The translations under genes were made by a program, and so were the position numbers. A stretch of DNA of 42,218 nucleotides from NCBI GenBank assembly GCA_949295505.1, contig CASFLH010000027.1:1-42218 (forward strand). The letters are read 5' to 3'. Shown here one piece after another: positions 32,470 through 40,865 of the stretch. The DNA is from an uncultured Spirochaetales bacterium (GTDB lineage: Bacteria; Spirochaetota; Spirochaetia; Sphaerochaetales; Sphaerochaetaceae). The notes beneath the pieces were generated by a model. That model was not told where the DNA came from. It made no database searches and saw nothing but the letters and a program-made list of their open reading frames with translations. Numbering within the stretch: the first letter of the stretch is position 1; every line of letters starts with the position of its first letter.

Positions 32470-33152
32470 GACCTGCGGTCCTCCGTGCCGATACTCTTCC
32501 TTATAAAGAGCATGTCATTCCATATCGTCTTCTTGAGCGAAGGATCATTGATATAATCACGAGGCGAGTAAGTGACAAACACAGGGATATGGTTGACGAC
32601 GAAACGCCTCCCTCGCAGATTATCCATTCCGGCATCCTGCCTGAGCATGTATGAAGCAGTATCATATCCCAGCAATATCATCGCCTCCGGATTCATCTCT
32701 CCCATCTCCGAGCGGAGCACGCCGCGGCATTTGTCAGCCGCTTCTGGGGAAAATTCACCGACAGGGCATTTGATCAGTGACGTGAGAGCCCATTCTCCTT
32801 CTTCAAGAAGAAGTGAAAGCTTCCACCACGCCCTGAAAATCCGAAGGCTTTCGGGGGAGAAGATCATAGGGCCTTCCGGGAAAGGCGCAATGAAGAGTAC
32901 CTTTGGTCCCGACTTGACAACAGGAGAAGCGAAGACGCTGCGTGTCAAATAGCCTTGGCACGAATGGCACGAAGCAGTTTCCCTGTAAAGCCTTTCCAGA
33001 GGTGATTCAGCCCGTTCCTGTCTTTCCTGCCCCTTCCGCTTCAGTGTATAGGACCGGTAGGGAACGGCATCACCAACAGGGTCGGAAAGTATTATGCGTT
33101 CTGCATCGTCGATGAGGGACATCAGATAGCCCTCAGTGAATTCATCGCCCAT
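32466..33152 (-). CDS. Divergent uracil-DNA glycosylase superfamily protein
   Basis: The 228-residue protein follows the family 4 outline. It has CHSC near residue 80, VLFIAPFPEGP where motif A (GEAPG) should be, SLIKCPVGEFSPEAADKC carrying the second Cys pair, PEAMILLGYDTASYML, and VTYSPRDYINDPSLKKTIWND at motif B. The four iron-sulfur-type Cys are kept, but the motif A acidic loop is altered and the motif B His (TYHP) is Ser. Activity may be changed or lost. The start at 33152 has GAGGAG four bases upstream. It overlaps truA by 11 bases and priA by 4. Confidence 0.65.
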   Translation of the reverse strand: MGDEFTEGYLMSLIDDAERIILSDPVGDAVPYRSYTLKRKGQERQERAESPLERLYRETASCHSCQGYLTRSVFASPVVKSGPKVLFIAPFPEGPMIFSPESLRIFRAWWKLSLLLEEGEWALTSLIKCPVGEFSPEAADKCRGVLRSEMGEMNPEAMILLGYDTASYMLRQDAGMDNLRGRRFVVNHIPVFVTYSPRDYINDPSLKKTIWNDMLFIRKSIGTEDRRS

Positions 33153-33984
33153 ATTGCTCCTCAAACCACTGGTATTTGTCAGGATCATAGCTCACATCAG
33201 CCAGATACAGCCCATCTGCGGCCGCTGTCCGCAGCGCCTGGCTACGAGAGGAGCTTAAGAGACGGCCCCGGAAACGCTCAATGCTCTCTCCTGACAGAGC
33301 AGCCTGAATCATCGTTCCCACCATGCTTCTCACCTGATGATACAAAAAGGCATTCCCGGCTGTACGGTACCGCATGATCCTGCAGCCATAAGCATCATCA
33401 GTCTCATCCCATTCCGATACGTAGATATCCCTGACACGTGATTGAGAAGGATCCCGGGCAGAAGCGAATGTGGTGAAATCATGCGTGCCTGCAAGCTCTG
33501 AAGCATAACTATTAAGCAAAGTGATATCAGGAAGGGTTTTAAGGGGAGTTATCCTGCCGGCGTCCCATGGCAGCATCGAGCGTGTCTCCTTTATCAGATA
33601 CCAGTATTCCCGGGACATCGTCGAAAAGCGCGCATGGAATCCTTCCGGAGCCTCATCTGAAGAGAGTATGCGTATTGTCTTGGGAAGCCGCGTATTGAGT
33701 ATCACGGCAAAAAGAGACGGTTCTATGGAGGAAACCGTATCAAAATGACAGACCTGGGCAAGCGCATGCACACCCGCGTCAGTCCGTCCGGAGCCGTAAA
33801 CAGCTGTCTCCTTCTTCAGAAGTTCCGTCAGCGCTGATGATATAATGCCCTGCACGGACACGGCATTGCCCTGCGCCTGCCAGCCATGGAAAGCGGACCC
33901 ATCATATGAAACGCGGAGCATGATTCTCCGCTCATCTTTCCCGGGCAGGCTATATGTCTCAGGACGCTTCCAGTCACTCCGCAT
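33142..33984 (-). CDS. truA: tRNA pseudouridine(38-40) synthase
   Basis: The 280-residue enzyme isomerises uridines 38-40 in the tRNA anticodon stem. It has RVSYDGSAFHGWQAQ, the catalytic YGSGRTDAGVHALAQVCHF (Asp), EYWYLIKETRSMLPW, GTHDFTTFA and AFLYHQVRSMVGTMIQ. The ATG at 33984 gives a 21-residue N-terminal extension; an internal ATG at 33921 (MLRVSYDG) with GGAG five bases upstream is an equally good start. It overlaps acpS by 11 bases if the longer start is used. Confidence 0.95.
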   Translation of the reverse strand: MRSDWKRPETYSLPGKDERRIMLRVSYDGSAFHGWQAQGNAVSVQGIISSALTELLKKETAVYGSGRTDAGVHALAQVCHFDTVSSIEPSLFAVILNTRLPKTIRILSSDEAPEGFHARFSTMSREYWYLIKETRSMLPWDAGRITPLKTLPDITLLNSYASELAGTHDFTTFASARDPSQSRVRDIYVSEWDETDDAYGCRIMRYRTAGNAFLYHQVRSMVGTMIQAALSGESIERFRGRLLSSSRSQALRTAAADGLYLADVSYDPDKYQWFEEQYGR

Positions 33985-34330
33985 CTTCTGCTACCACCAT
34001 CGCAACAGCCGCTTCGGCCTCATGGCTCATGGACAGGTGCAGAACCAAGCCATCAGCAAGCTTCTCTGCTCTACCGTGAAGAACGAATCCAGGCTTGCCA
34101 TTCTCGTCCTCCTCAATCTCTATTTCTGTAAGGGAAAAACCTCTGATTCCAGTCCCCATTGCTTTTGCGAATGCTTCCTTTGCAGCAAAACGTGCTGCGA
34201 AATACTCTGCTGCCCTGAGCGGCGCATTATCAATCTCGCGCTCTGTGAACAGTCTGGAAAGGAGCCGTTCTCCCATGCCCTCGAAGCGCTGGGTCGCTGC
34301 TATATCAACACCGATGCCGCGAATCATCAT
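33974..34330 (-). CDS. acpS: Holo-[acyl-carrier-protein] synthase
   Basis: The 118-residue enzyme transfers phosphopantetheine from CoA to apo-ACP. It has IRGIGVDIAATQRF (metal Asp), RLFTEREID, YFAARFAAKEAFAKAMGTG (metal Glu, substrate Lys) and LHLSMSHEAEAAVAM. A GAGGAG site precedes two adjacent ATGs (34330 and 34327). It overlaps the YbbR-like gene by 4 bases. Confidence 0.94.
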   Translation of the reverse strand: MMIRGIGVDIAATQRFEGMGERLLSRLFTEREIDNAPLRAAEYFAARFAAKEAFAKAMGTGIRGFSLTEIEIEEDENGKPGFVLHGRAEKLADGLVLHLSMSHEAEAAVAMVVAEDAE

Positions 34331-34719
34331 TTCTCCTCAAAGAGGATTCTGACGCTCGATGGCTTGGCGCTTACAACAAGCCCATCCCGTGTGTAGATAT
34401 CATCACGGTACTCAAGCGATACAGGGACCCTGACAATGCCTGGGGCAGCAACGGCGGAGAAATCAGCTGTAGCCGTAATCGCAGAAGGATCGACAAGGTA
34501 GATGATGCTGTCCGATCCTGTTATCACCGCATCGACGGTATCAGGAACAAGGGATACTGCCGTATAGTCCTCAGGAAGGATCACATCAAGCGGTAGTGTC
34601 ACGACCCTGTCATTTACATTCATGAAGCGGACGGCAAGTACGATAAAAAGGGCTGTCAGGAAAGAGAAAATCTTAGGGATCCAGTTCTGCAGGACTGATG
34701 AAAGTGCTTTATTCTTCAT
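34327..34719 (-). CDS. YbbR-like membrane-anchored protein, single domain
   Basis: The 130-residue protein has an N-terminal anchor (IPKIFSFLTALFIVLAVRFM) and one extracytoplasmic YbbR domain (VVTLPLDVILPEDYTAVSLVPDTVDAVITG...VRVPVSLEY). CdaR proteins that regulate CdaA usually have several YbbR domains; this one has a single domain. The 4-base overlap with cdaA strongly links it to c-di-AMP synthesis. Confidence 0.78.
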   Translation of the reverse strand: MKNKALSSVLQNWIPKIFSFLTALFIVLAVRFMNVNDRVVTLPLDVILPEDYTAVSLVPDTVDAVITGSDSIIYLVDPSAITATADFSAVAAPGIVRVPVSLEYRDDIYTRDGLVVSAKPSSVRILFEEK

Positions 34720-35540
34720 GCATTCTCCCCCTCTGCCCCTTCAGACCTCTGCTGAGGCTCATCAGGAAGGACATCCCTGTAGCTTAAAAGCTTGAGAAGT
34801 GTCTTCTTGATTGTCTCGGATGAGAGATCGTAGTAGATGTTCGCATTGTATGCCAATGATATAGCACCAGTTTCCTCCGAGACAACGAGAATGACAGCAT
34901 CCGACTCCTCCGCAAGTCCGAGCGAAGCCCTGTGCCTGGTTCCGAATGTCGCTTTGATATTCCGCTGCTCAGAAAGGGGAAGATAGCACGCCGCATATGT
35001 TATACGGCCGCCCTGTATAACACAGGCACCATCATGAAGCGGAGTGTCATGATCGAAAATCGTCAGGATGAGCGTTGATGACAGATCCGCATTGAGCTTC
35101 GTTCCGGAATCAAGGATCGACTGTATGTCCGTATGGCGGGGAAATACAATCAGCGCGCCCCTCTTCTTCTCAACAAGGATGTTGCATGCATTCAGAATCG
35201 AATCAATCTGATCACCTGTAGTCTGCTGTCCTCTGAAAAGCCTGGATTTCCTTGTGACAGATGAGGAGAACGCACGTCTGAGCTCAGGATGATAGAACAC
35301 GCAAAGCAGCATCAGGAAAGGAACGATCATTGTCTGCAGAATCGTTGTAAGCACATCAAGCTGCAGCACCACGCAGAGCAGATAGAAGACAACAACGCCG
35401 AAAAGCAGGCCAAGCACCTCTGTAGTCTTCGTATCGGAAATCGCAAGGTAGAATCTGTAGATGACAAAGGTCAGGACAGCTGTCTCAACCAGTATCCTCA
35501 CAAAATCAGAAATGCTTAATCCCGCAAATACCTGAAACAT
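34716..35540 (-). CDS. cdaA: Diadenylate cyclase, CdaA type
   Basis: The 274-residue membrane enzyme makes c-di-AMP from two ATP. Three transmembrane helices occupy about residues 8-80, followed by the DAC domain with LHDGACVIQ (DGA at 170-172) and FGTRHRASLG (RHR at 202-204). The start MFQVF at 35540 has AAGGAG five bases upstream; the AAGGAG lies inside the last codons of glpK, whose stop overlaps this ATG by one base. The tail is acidic and probably disordered. Confidence 0.94.
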   Translation of the reverse strand: MFQVFAGLSISDFVRILVETAVLTFVIYRFYLAISDTKTTEVLGLLFGVVVFYLLCVVLQLDVLTTILQTMIVPFLMLLCVFYHPELRRAFSSSVTRKSRLFRGQQTTGDQIDSILNACNILVEKKRGALIVFPRHTDIQSILDSGTKLNADLSSTLILTIFDHDTPLHDGACVIQGGRITYAACYLPLSEQRNIKATFGTRHRASLGLAEESDAVILVVSEETGAISLAYNANIYYDLSSETIKKTLLKLLSYRDVLPDEPQQRSEGAEGENA

Positions 35541-37051
35541 CAACACTCCTTATCAGAATCCATCCATCCGAGGGTGCACCTGACGGCTTTCTTCCAGAAT
35601 CCTACCTTGTTTGCCCTCTCCTTGTCATCCATTGTAGGCAGCCATCGCATCTGCTCTTTCCAATACCTTCTGAGCTCATCAAAGCCTTTCCACACACCCA
35701 TCGTGAGCCCGGCAGCATATGCGGCACCAAGTGAAGTGGTTTCCACAATCATCGGTCTTATCACCGGGACCTGCATTATATCGGCCTGGAAAGCCATGAG
35801 CGGAATCGAATTCGTCATGCCACCATCCACCTTCAGCTCTTTCACTCTGATACCGCTGTCAGCCTCCATCGCGGAGAAGATATCATTAGCCTGAAAAGCT
35901 GTTGCCTCCAGTACGGCGCGGCAGATATGAGCCCTGGTGGCATAACCTGTGAGACCAGCAATCACACCGCGGGCATCACTGCGCCAGTATGGAGCGAACA
36001 GACCGGAGAATGCCGGAACGATATACACTCCTCCATTATCAGGGACAGAAGCAGCAGCCGCATCAAGCTCCTTGGGAGAAGATACCATCTTCAGCTGATC
36101 CCTGACCCACTGCACAAGCGATCCCGCTACTGCGACAGAGCCTTCAAAGGCGTAATGCATGGGTGCCCCTTCAAGTCTGAACGCAGCTGTCGTTATAAGA
36201 CCATGCTCTGAGAAACAAGGCTCATCCCCGATATTCGTCAGCAGGAAACATCCCGTGCCATATGTGCACTTGGATTCACCCCTGGAAAAACACGCCTGTC
36301 CGAAAAGAGCTGCCTGCTGATCTCCGAGAATACCTGCGACAGGAACAGAAGCTCCGACAGGACCGTCAGGGTCTGTATATCCATAAACCACACCTGAAGA
36401 GGAGACGATTGACGGCAGCATCGAACGGCTGATACCTGTGATTTCCAGCATATGCTCATCCCACTCACCACTTCTGATATCCATCAGCATATATCTGGAA
36501 GCGTTAGTCACATCAGTCACCAGAGCCTGGCATCCTGTCAGCCTTGCAACAAGATATGAGTCCATCGTTCCGAATATGATCTCACCGTTTTCGGCGGCTT
36601 TCCGCACTCTCGGCACGTTATCAAGAAGCCAGCGTATCTTGCTTGCGGAAAAATAAGGTGAATAAAGGAGTCCTGTTCTTTCCCTGATCTCATGCTCAGG
36701 GATGGTTTCAGACAACGCTTTGATATAATCCTCACCTCTCAGGTCCTGCCATACAATAGCATTGTAGATTGGCTTGCCCGTTGTCCTGGAGAAAGGAACT
36801 ATGGTCTCGCGCTGATTCGTGATTCCGATTGCACATAGAGATGAACCATCGAGACCGGCCTTCTCAAGAGCATCTGAAATGAGTTTCTCTGTATTATGCC
36901 AGATTTCTTCCGCGTCATGCTCAACCCAGCCTGGACGCGGGTATATCTGGCGATGCTCAAGCTGTGAGGAGGAGACAATACTCCCCTCTTCATCGAATAT
37001 CATGAAACGGGTGCTCGTCGTACCCTGATCAATCGAACCGATATACTTCAT
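35540..37051 (-). CDS. glpK: Glycerol kinase
   Basis: The 503-residue FGGY-family kinase forms glycerol 3-phosphate from glycerol and ATP. It has YIGSIDQGTTSTRFMIFDEEG, PGWVEHDAEEIW, ITNQRETIVPF with the glycerol-contact residues, VAGILGDQQAALFGQACF, TYGTGCFLLTN and LKVDGGMTNS. There is no ribosome site, but TATACT lies exactly six bases before the ATG, suggesting a leaderless start in addition to read-through from the M16C gene 36 bases upstream. It overlaps cdaA by one base, an unusual neighbour pairing. Confidence 0.96.
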   Translation of the reverse strand: MKYIGSIDQGTTSTRFMIFDEEGSIVSSSQLEHRQIYPRPGWVEHDAEEIWHNTEKLISDALEKAGLDGSSLCAIGITNQRETIVPFSRTTGKPIYNAIVWQDLRGEDYIKALSETIPEHEIRERTGLLYSPYFSASKIRWLLDNVPRVRKAAENGEIIFGTMDSYLVARLTGCQALVTDVTNASRYMLMDIRSGEWDEHMLEITGISRSMLPSIVSSSGVVYGYTDPDGPVGASVPVAGILGDQQAALFGQACFSRGESKCTYGTGCFLLTNIGDEPCFSEHGLITTAAFRLEGAPMHYAFEGSVAVAGSLVQWVRDQLKMVSSPKELDAAAASVPDNGGVYIVPAFSGLFAPYWRSDARGVIAGLTGYATRAHICRAVLEATAFQANDIFSAMEADSGIRVKELKVDGGMTNSIPLMAFQADIMQVPVIRPMIVETTSLGAAYAAGLTMGVWKGFDELRRYWKEQMRWLPTMDDKERANKVGFWKKAVRCTLGWMDSDKEC

Positions 37052-37057
37052 GAAATT

Positions 37058-37063
37058 AGTATA
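37058..37063 (-). promoter_or_regulatory. -10 element for a leaderless glpK transcript
   Basis: On the minus strand TATACT (five of six bases of TATAAT) ends six bases before the glpK ATG. No good -35 lies 17 bases upstream (CCCCGC), so it may be weak or activator-dependent. Confidence 0.4.
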
Positions 37064-37087
37064 TCACAATGAAAGCGAGAGCGGGGT

Positions 37088-39952
37088 TCAGCCTGGCAGG
37101 CTTTCCATCTCCCACTGATATCCTGAATTCTCAATTGCCTTCCGGTCTCCTATCACAGCAATGCGGTAATCATTATCTGCCAAAGCGCTGGCGAAATGCC
37201 TCCCAGCTTCTTCCACATCAGCAGTGGACAGGGCAAGAACCTCCTGCTGCTTGCGCATCCTGTCTGCATCGCTTATGCGGTATATCATCCTCCGGATATC
37301 AACAAGCGACCGCACAGCAGGTGCCATGGGCCTGAGATCGCGGGAAAGCACCCCAATCACAGCATCTTCCAGCTTCTCATCATTAACAGCCGTATTTTCC
37401 GGTGCGGAGAGAAAATCCCGGATGGTATCATCAAGACGAGGATCCCTGTATGAGTAGAATGTGAAAATACGCTCAACATAGTCCAGATAGGATCCGGCCC
37501 CATATGCACCTCCTTTTTCCCTGATCCTTGCCCAGAGGCATGTCTGGGACATTATCGACAGAAAGATGCGTTCAGCAGAGGAAAGAGGATCCTTCATGCC
37601 AGGAGCGGGTCCAGTGACACTTATGAAGGAAACAGAGGAAGAAAGTGTTCTGGCAATGAATGACGGCATCTGGGGAACCTGATGATGCGCTTTCCCAAGC
37701 GGCAGTCCTGCAGGAATCCGCTTCAGGAATGAAGACGCGGTCTCGACTGCCTGATCCATCAGGTCAGAATCAGTGGTCACATGCATCATCATACGTTCTC
37801 TTCCCAGCATCCTGCGGCGGACCGCTGCAAGAGAATCCCCTAGCGCCTTGATGTCCGAATCGAGCATCTCGCGTATCCTGTACCAGCATGTGACGCCGGA
37901 AAGACGTTCACCGATATAAAGCGAAGGAGACAGGGCCGAAGCAGAAAGTGATGAGGCATATGTGTGCCCGTTCTGCACTATGGAGCTTGAGAAATCTGTC
38001 GAGATATCCGTGAGAGCTGCTCTGATTCTCGCTTCATCTGTGATATCTCCCTCAAAGAGAATCTTCATGAAAAGATCAAGTCCTTCCCATTGCAGTTCAG
38101 GTAGCGATTTGAGCCGGCAGACAAAGAAAACTTTTTCATAACCATCTGAAGATGAACCTGATTCCAGATAGAAAGCGTATCCGCCAGAGACGAATCTGAG
38201 CGCTGTCGAAACTTCTGGATACGTCATACCAGCTGCGTCGCACATGGAGAAAAGGCGGGAAAGAACATTGGCCGCATCCAGTTCTTCATAGCTGAAATCA
38301 GAGATATCAAACACGATGTCCGTGTAGACAATACCTCCAGACGGCATCGGGGCGGCAATGACACCGTTTTTGTCGATATGGAATATCCTGTCAAAGGCAG
38401 ATGGGAGATCATTACGTGAGAGACGAGGTATCGTCGCCACCGCAAGCGTGGAGTCGGGCGTTGCCTGGAAACGGAGGAATGCTTCCTCCTTCTCTCTGGA
38501 GTACTCTGCCCTGCGCGAATCAAGAACTGCCGCAATAGAATCCTCAATGGCTTTACCGTTCCCGCTGTCTTTCCTGACAACTGTCAGCAGACGATGAGGA
38601 TTATCGACAAGCTCATGCTGTATCCAGTCCTCAAAGAAACGCGGATTTTCCTTCCATTTCCTGCGGATGCCGGCAATCACTGAAGACGGGGCCAGAAAAA
38701 GAGCAGGATCCTTGTCGAATGTGAGTCCCTTCTCCGCCTGGAAGAAAAGCCTCATTCCTTGCGGTATGCCGCCGGGAATCTCCTTCAGTGAGAACTCCAT
38801 CCTCCGGATAGCGGCCTCTACAGCCTTTCTATCCAGACCTCTCTCTGATATGGAACGCAATTCAGATAGGATAAATGATTCAATTTTCTCAGCATTCTCC
38901 GCTTCAGCACCGGAGAAACCCGCGCTGAAGACAAGTTCCCGATAGCTTGAACTCATACCGCTCTCTGTCGACAGATCCGTACCAAGATCAGATTCCGCTA
39001 TGGCTTTATAAAGAGGGCAGCCAGGAGAACCAAGAAGGATATCGACAATAAGTGACAGCAGTGTGCTTTCGCCAGGTTCAGCATTGTCTCCAAGGAGCCA
39101 GGAGAGCATGACAGAAGCTCCCGTATCACCCTCCTCCGCAGATGAGACAGTATCGAACCTGCGTGGTTCCTTCCAGCGCTCGGAAAGCCCGATTCGCTCA
39201 ATCCTCTCGCCTATCTCACCATTCAGATACTCTCTGTCCAGAAGTCTCAGCTTAGCAGTGAGATCGGTGTCACCATATATGAAAAGGGAAAGATTCGCGG
39301 GAGCGTAATATTTCCTGTAAGCTTCCAGATATTCATCATATGTCAGACGGCAGATTTCCCTCGCGTCCCCTCCTGATTCATACCTGTAAGGCGAATCCCC
39401 GAAAAGAGGTCTCACCGCAGCAGAAGACAGCACATACTCGTGCTCTGCCATCTCGCCAAGCATCTCGGAAAAGACAACGCCCTCGAAATGGAGATCTCCT
39501 TCCGATGCGATTCTGATGCCCTCCTGCATGAATGTCTCTTCTCTCAGCAACGGTGCAAAGACCGCATCAGTATAAACTGAAAACAGATTGTCAAAATCCT
39601 TCTCCACCGTTGAAGCCGCAGGGAAATACGTGCGGTCAACGCCGGTGAGAGCATTGAGGAATGTATTGCAGCTGTTGCGGACAAGAAGCATGAAAGGGTC
39701 CTTCACCGGGTACTTCCGGCTCCCGGAAAGAACTGTATGCTCAATGATGTGCGGAATGCCCTTACTGTCCATCGGAGGAGTGTATGCCGTATATGAGAAG
39801 AATTTCTCGCTGTCCTCTGTAGAGACATAGTAAACAGTGAATCCTGTCCTCTGATGAGTCAGCAGGATTCCCTTTGCTCTGTAATCAGGAAGATCGGAAA
39901 CCTTTGTGATGACAAATCCCTCTATCAGGGCTCCTTCTTTGTATTCATGCAT
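37088..39952 (-). CDS. M16C-family insulinase/presequence-protease-like metallopeptidase
   Basis: The 954-residue protein has the full two-chamber M16C architecture. The inverted zinc motif is GIPHIIEHTVLSGS (His 68, Glu 71, His 72), followed by DPFMLLVRNSCNTFLNALTGVDRTYFP, diagnostic of the PreP/Cym1/falcilysin branch. The downstream zinc Glu lies near 140-150 (FEGVVFSEMLGEMAEHEY). A C-terminal half with SFISVTGPAPG and RIREKGGAYGAGSYLD supplies the substrate-binding Arg-Tyr region. There is no signal peptide, so it is likely a cytoplasmic oligopeptidase. The start follows a clear leaderless-type promoter. Confidence 0.92.
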   Translation of the reverse strand: MHEYKEGALIEGFVITKVSDLPDYRAKGILLTHQRTGFTVYYVSTEDSEKFFSYTAYTPPMDSKGIPHIIEHTVLSGSRKYPVKDPFMLLVRNSCNTFLNALTGVDRTYFPAASTVEKDFDNLFSVYTDAVFAPLLREETFMQEGIRIASEGDLHFEGVVFSEMLGEMAEHEYVLSSAAVRPLFGDSPYRYESGGDAREICRLTYDEYLEAYRKYYAPANLSLFIYGDTDLTAKLRLLDREYLNGEIGERIERIGLSERWKEPRRFDTVSSAEEGDTGASVMLSWLLGDNAEPGESTLLSLIVDILLGSPGCPLYKAIAESDLGTDLSTESGMSSSYRELVFSAGFSGAEAENAEKIESFILSELRSISERGLDRKAVEAAIRRMEFSLKEIPGGIPQGMRLFFQAEKGLTFDKDPALFLAPSSVIAGIRRKWKENPRFFEDWIQHELVDNPHRLLTVVRKDSGNGKAIEDSIAAVLDSRRAEYSREKEEAFLRFQATPDSTLAVATIPRLSRNDLPSAFDRIFHIDKNGVIAAPMPSGGIVYTDIVFDISDFSYEELDAANVLSRLFSMCDAAGMTYPEVSTALRFVSGGYAFYLESGSSSDGYEKVFFVCRLKSLPELQWEGLDLFMKILFEGDITDEARIRAALTDISTDFSSSIVQNGHTYASSLSASALSPSLYIGERLSGVTCWYRIREMLDSDIKALGDSLAAVRRRMLGRERMMMHVTTDSDLMDQAVETASSFLKRIPAGLPLGKAHHQVPQMPSFIARTLSSSVSFISVTGPAPGMKDPLSSAERIFLSIMSQTCLWARIREKGGAYGAGSYLDYVERIFTFYSYRDPRLDDTIRDFLSAPENTAVNDEKLEDAVIGVLSRDLRPMAPAVRSLVDIRRMIYRISDADRMRKQQEVLALSTADVEEAGRHFASALADNDYRIAVIGDRKAIENSGYQWEMESLPG

Positions 39953-39958
39953 GGCTAG

Positions 39959-39987
39959 AAGATAAACGAGAGCGGGGAGATTCTCAA
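39959..39987 (-). promoter_or_regulatory. Promoter of the M16C gene, leaderless type
   Basis: On the minus strand TTGAGA (39987-39982), a 17-base spacer and TATCTT (39964-39959) end six bases before the ATG at 39952. The -35 matches five of six consensus bases. No Shine-Dalgarno sequence is present. Confidence 0.65.
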
Positions 39988-39993
39988 TAGAGA

Positions 39994-40022
39994 TTGACAG
40001 TTTTCCATCTGGGACCTACCCT
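39994..40022 (+). promoter_or_regulatory. Promoter of nfo, leaderless type
   Basis: TTGACA (39994-39999), a 17-base spacer and TACCCT (40017-40022) end six bases before the ATG at 40029. The -35 is perfect; the -10 keeps only TANNNT. Six bases separate this -35 from that of the divergent M16C promoter. Confidence 0.65.
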
Positions 40023-40028
40023 CTCTCC

Positions 40029-40865
40029 ATGCGTTTCATAGGACCACATGTATCAATCAAGGAAAACATATCATCGGCTGTCGGCAGAGCTGCCGCGCTA
40101 GGAGCAACCGGATTCGCCATCTTCACGAAGAACCAAAGGATATGGCACGCTCCGCAGCTGAAAGACGAGGATGCGCAATCATTCCGACTGGAAATGGCAC
40201 GTCATGGTTTCAGACCAGATGCTGTCCTGCCTCATGCTGGCTATCTGATCAATCCAGCAACTCCTGACAAGGAGCTGCAGGAGAAATCGCTTGCGCTGTT
40301 TCTTGATGAGGCTTCAAGGTGTCTGAGACTCGGCCTGAGTACAATCAACATACATCCGGGAGCATACAAGGAAGGCAACAGGGAAGACGGGATAAGACGC
40401 GCCTCAGAGATGATTGATACTGTCCTGAGAGCGACAGAAGGAATAAAGGTGGCAGTGGAAAACACGGCAGGATCTGGAACAATACTTGGCTCATCTTTTG
40501 AAGAACTGGATGCCTTATTGTCTTCTGCAAAGGAAAAGGACAGGATAGGATTCACATTGGACACAGCGCATCTTTACGGAGCTGGATATGATGTGAAGGA
40601 AAAGGCGGAGGAAATCCTTGACAGCTTTGCTTCACGCTTCGGGAAGGAGAAGCTGTTGGGGATGCACCTTAATGATTCAAAAGTCCCGCTTTCATCTGCA
40701 AAGGACAGACACGAGAGCATTGGGCTTGGTCTGATTGGGACAGAGGCATTCCGCATCATTGTCCGGCATCCGATAACAGAAGGAATTCCACTGATTCTTG
40801 AGACTCCGGATGAAAGCCGGTGGAAGGCTGAGATAGAAATGCTTCTCACCGCCTCAGAGCACTGA
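40029..40865 (+). CDS. nfo: Deoxyribonuclease IV (endonuclease IV)
   Basis: The 278-residue TIM-barrel AP endonuclease uses three zinc ions to cut DNA 5' of abasic sites. The ligand segments appear in order: FIGPHVSIKENISSAV, VLPHAGYLIN, INIHPGAYKEG, VAVENTAGSGTILGSSFEELD, GFTLDTAHLYGAGYD, LLGMHLNDSKVPLSSAKDRHESIGLGLIG and LILETPDE. Length is normal for the family. There is no ribosome site, consistent with the leaderless promoter upstream. Its end overlaps the convergent lipoprotein gene by 12 bases. Confidence 0.95.
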   Translation: MRFIGPHVSIKENISSAVGRAAALGATGFAIFTKNQRIWHAPQLKDEDAQSFRLEMARHGFRPDAVLPHAGYLINPATPDKELQEKSLALFLDEASRCLRLGLSTINIHPGAYKEGNREDGIRRASEMIDTVLRATEGIKVAVENTAGSGTILGSSFEELDALLSSAKEKDRIGFTLDTAHLYGAGYDVKEKAEEILDSFASRFGKEKLLGMHLNDSKVPLSSAKDRHESIGLGLIGTEAFRIIVRHPITEGIPLILETPDESRWKAEIEMLLTASEH

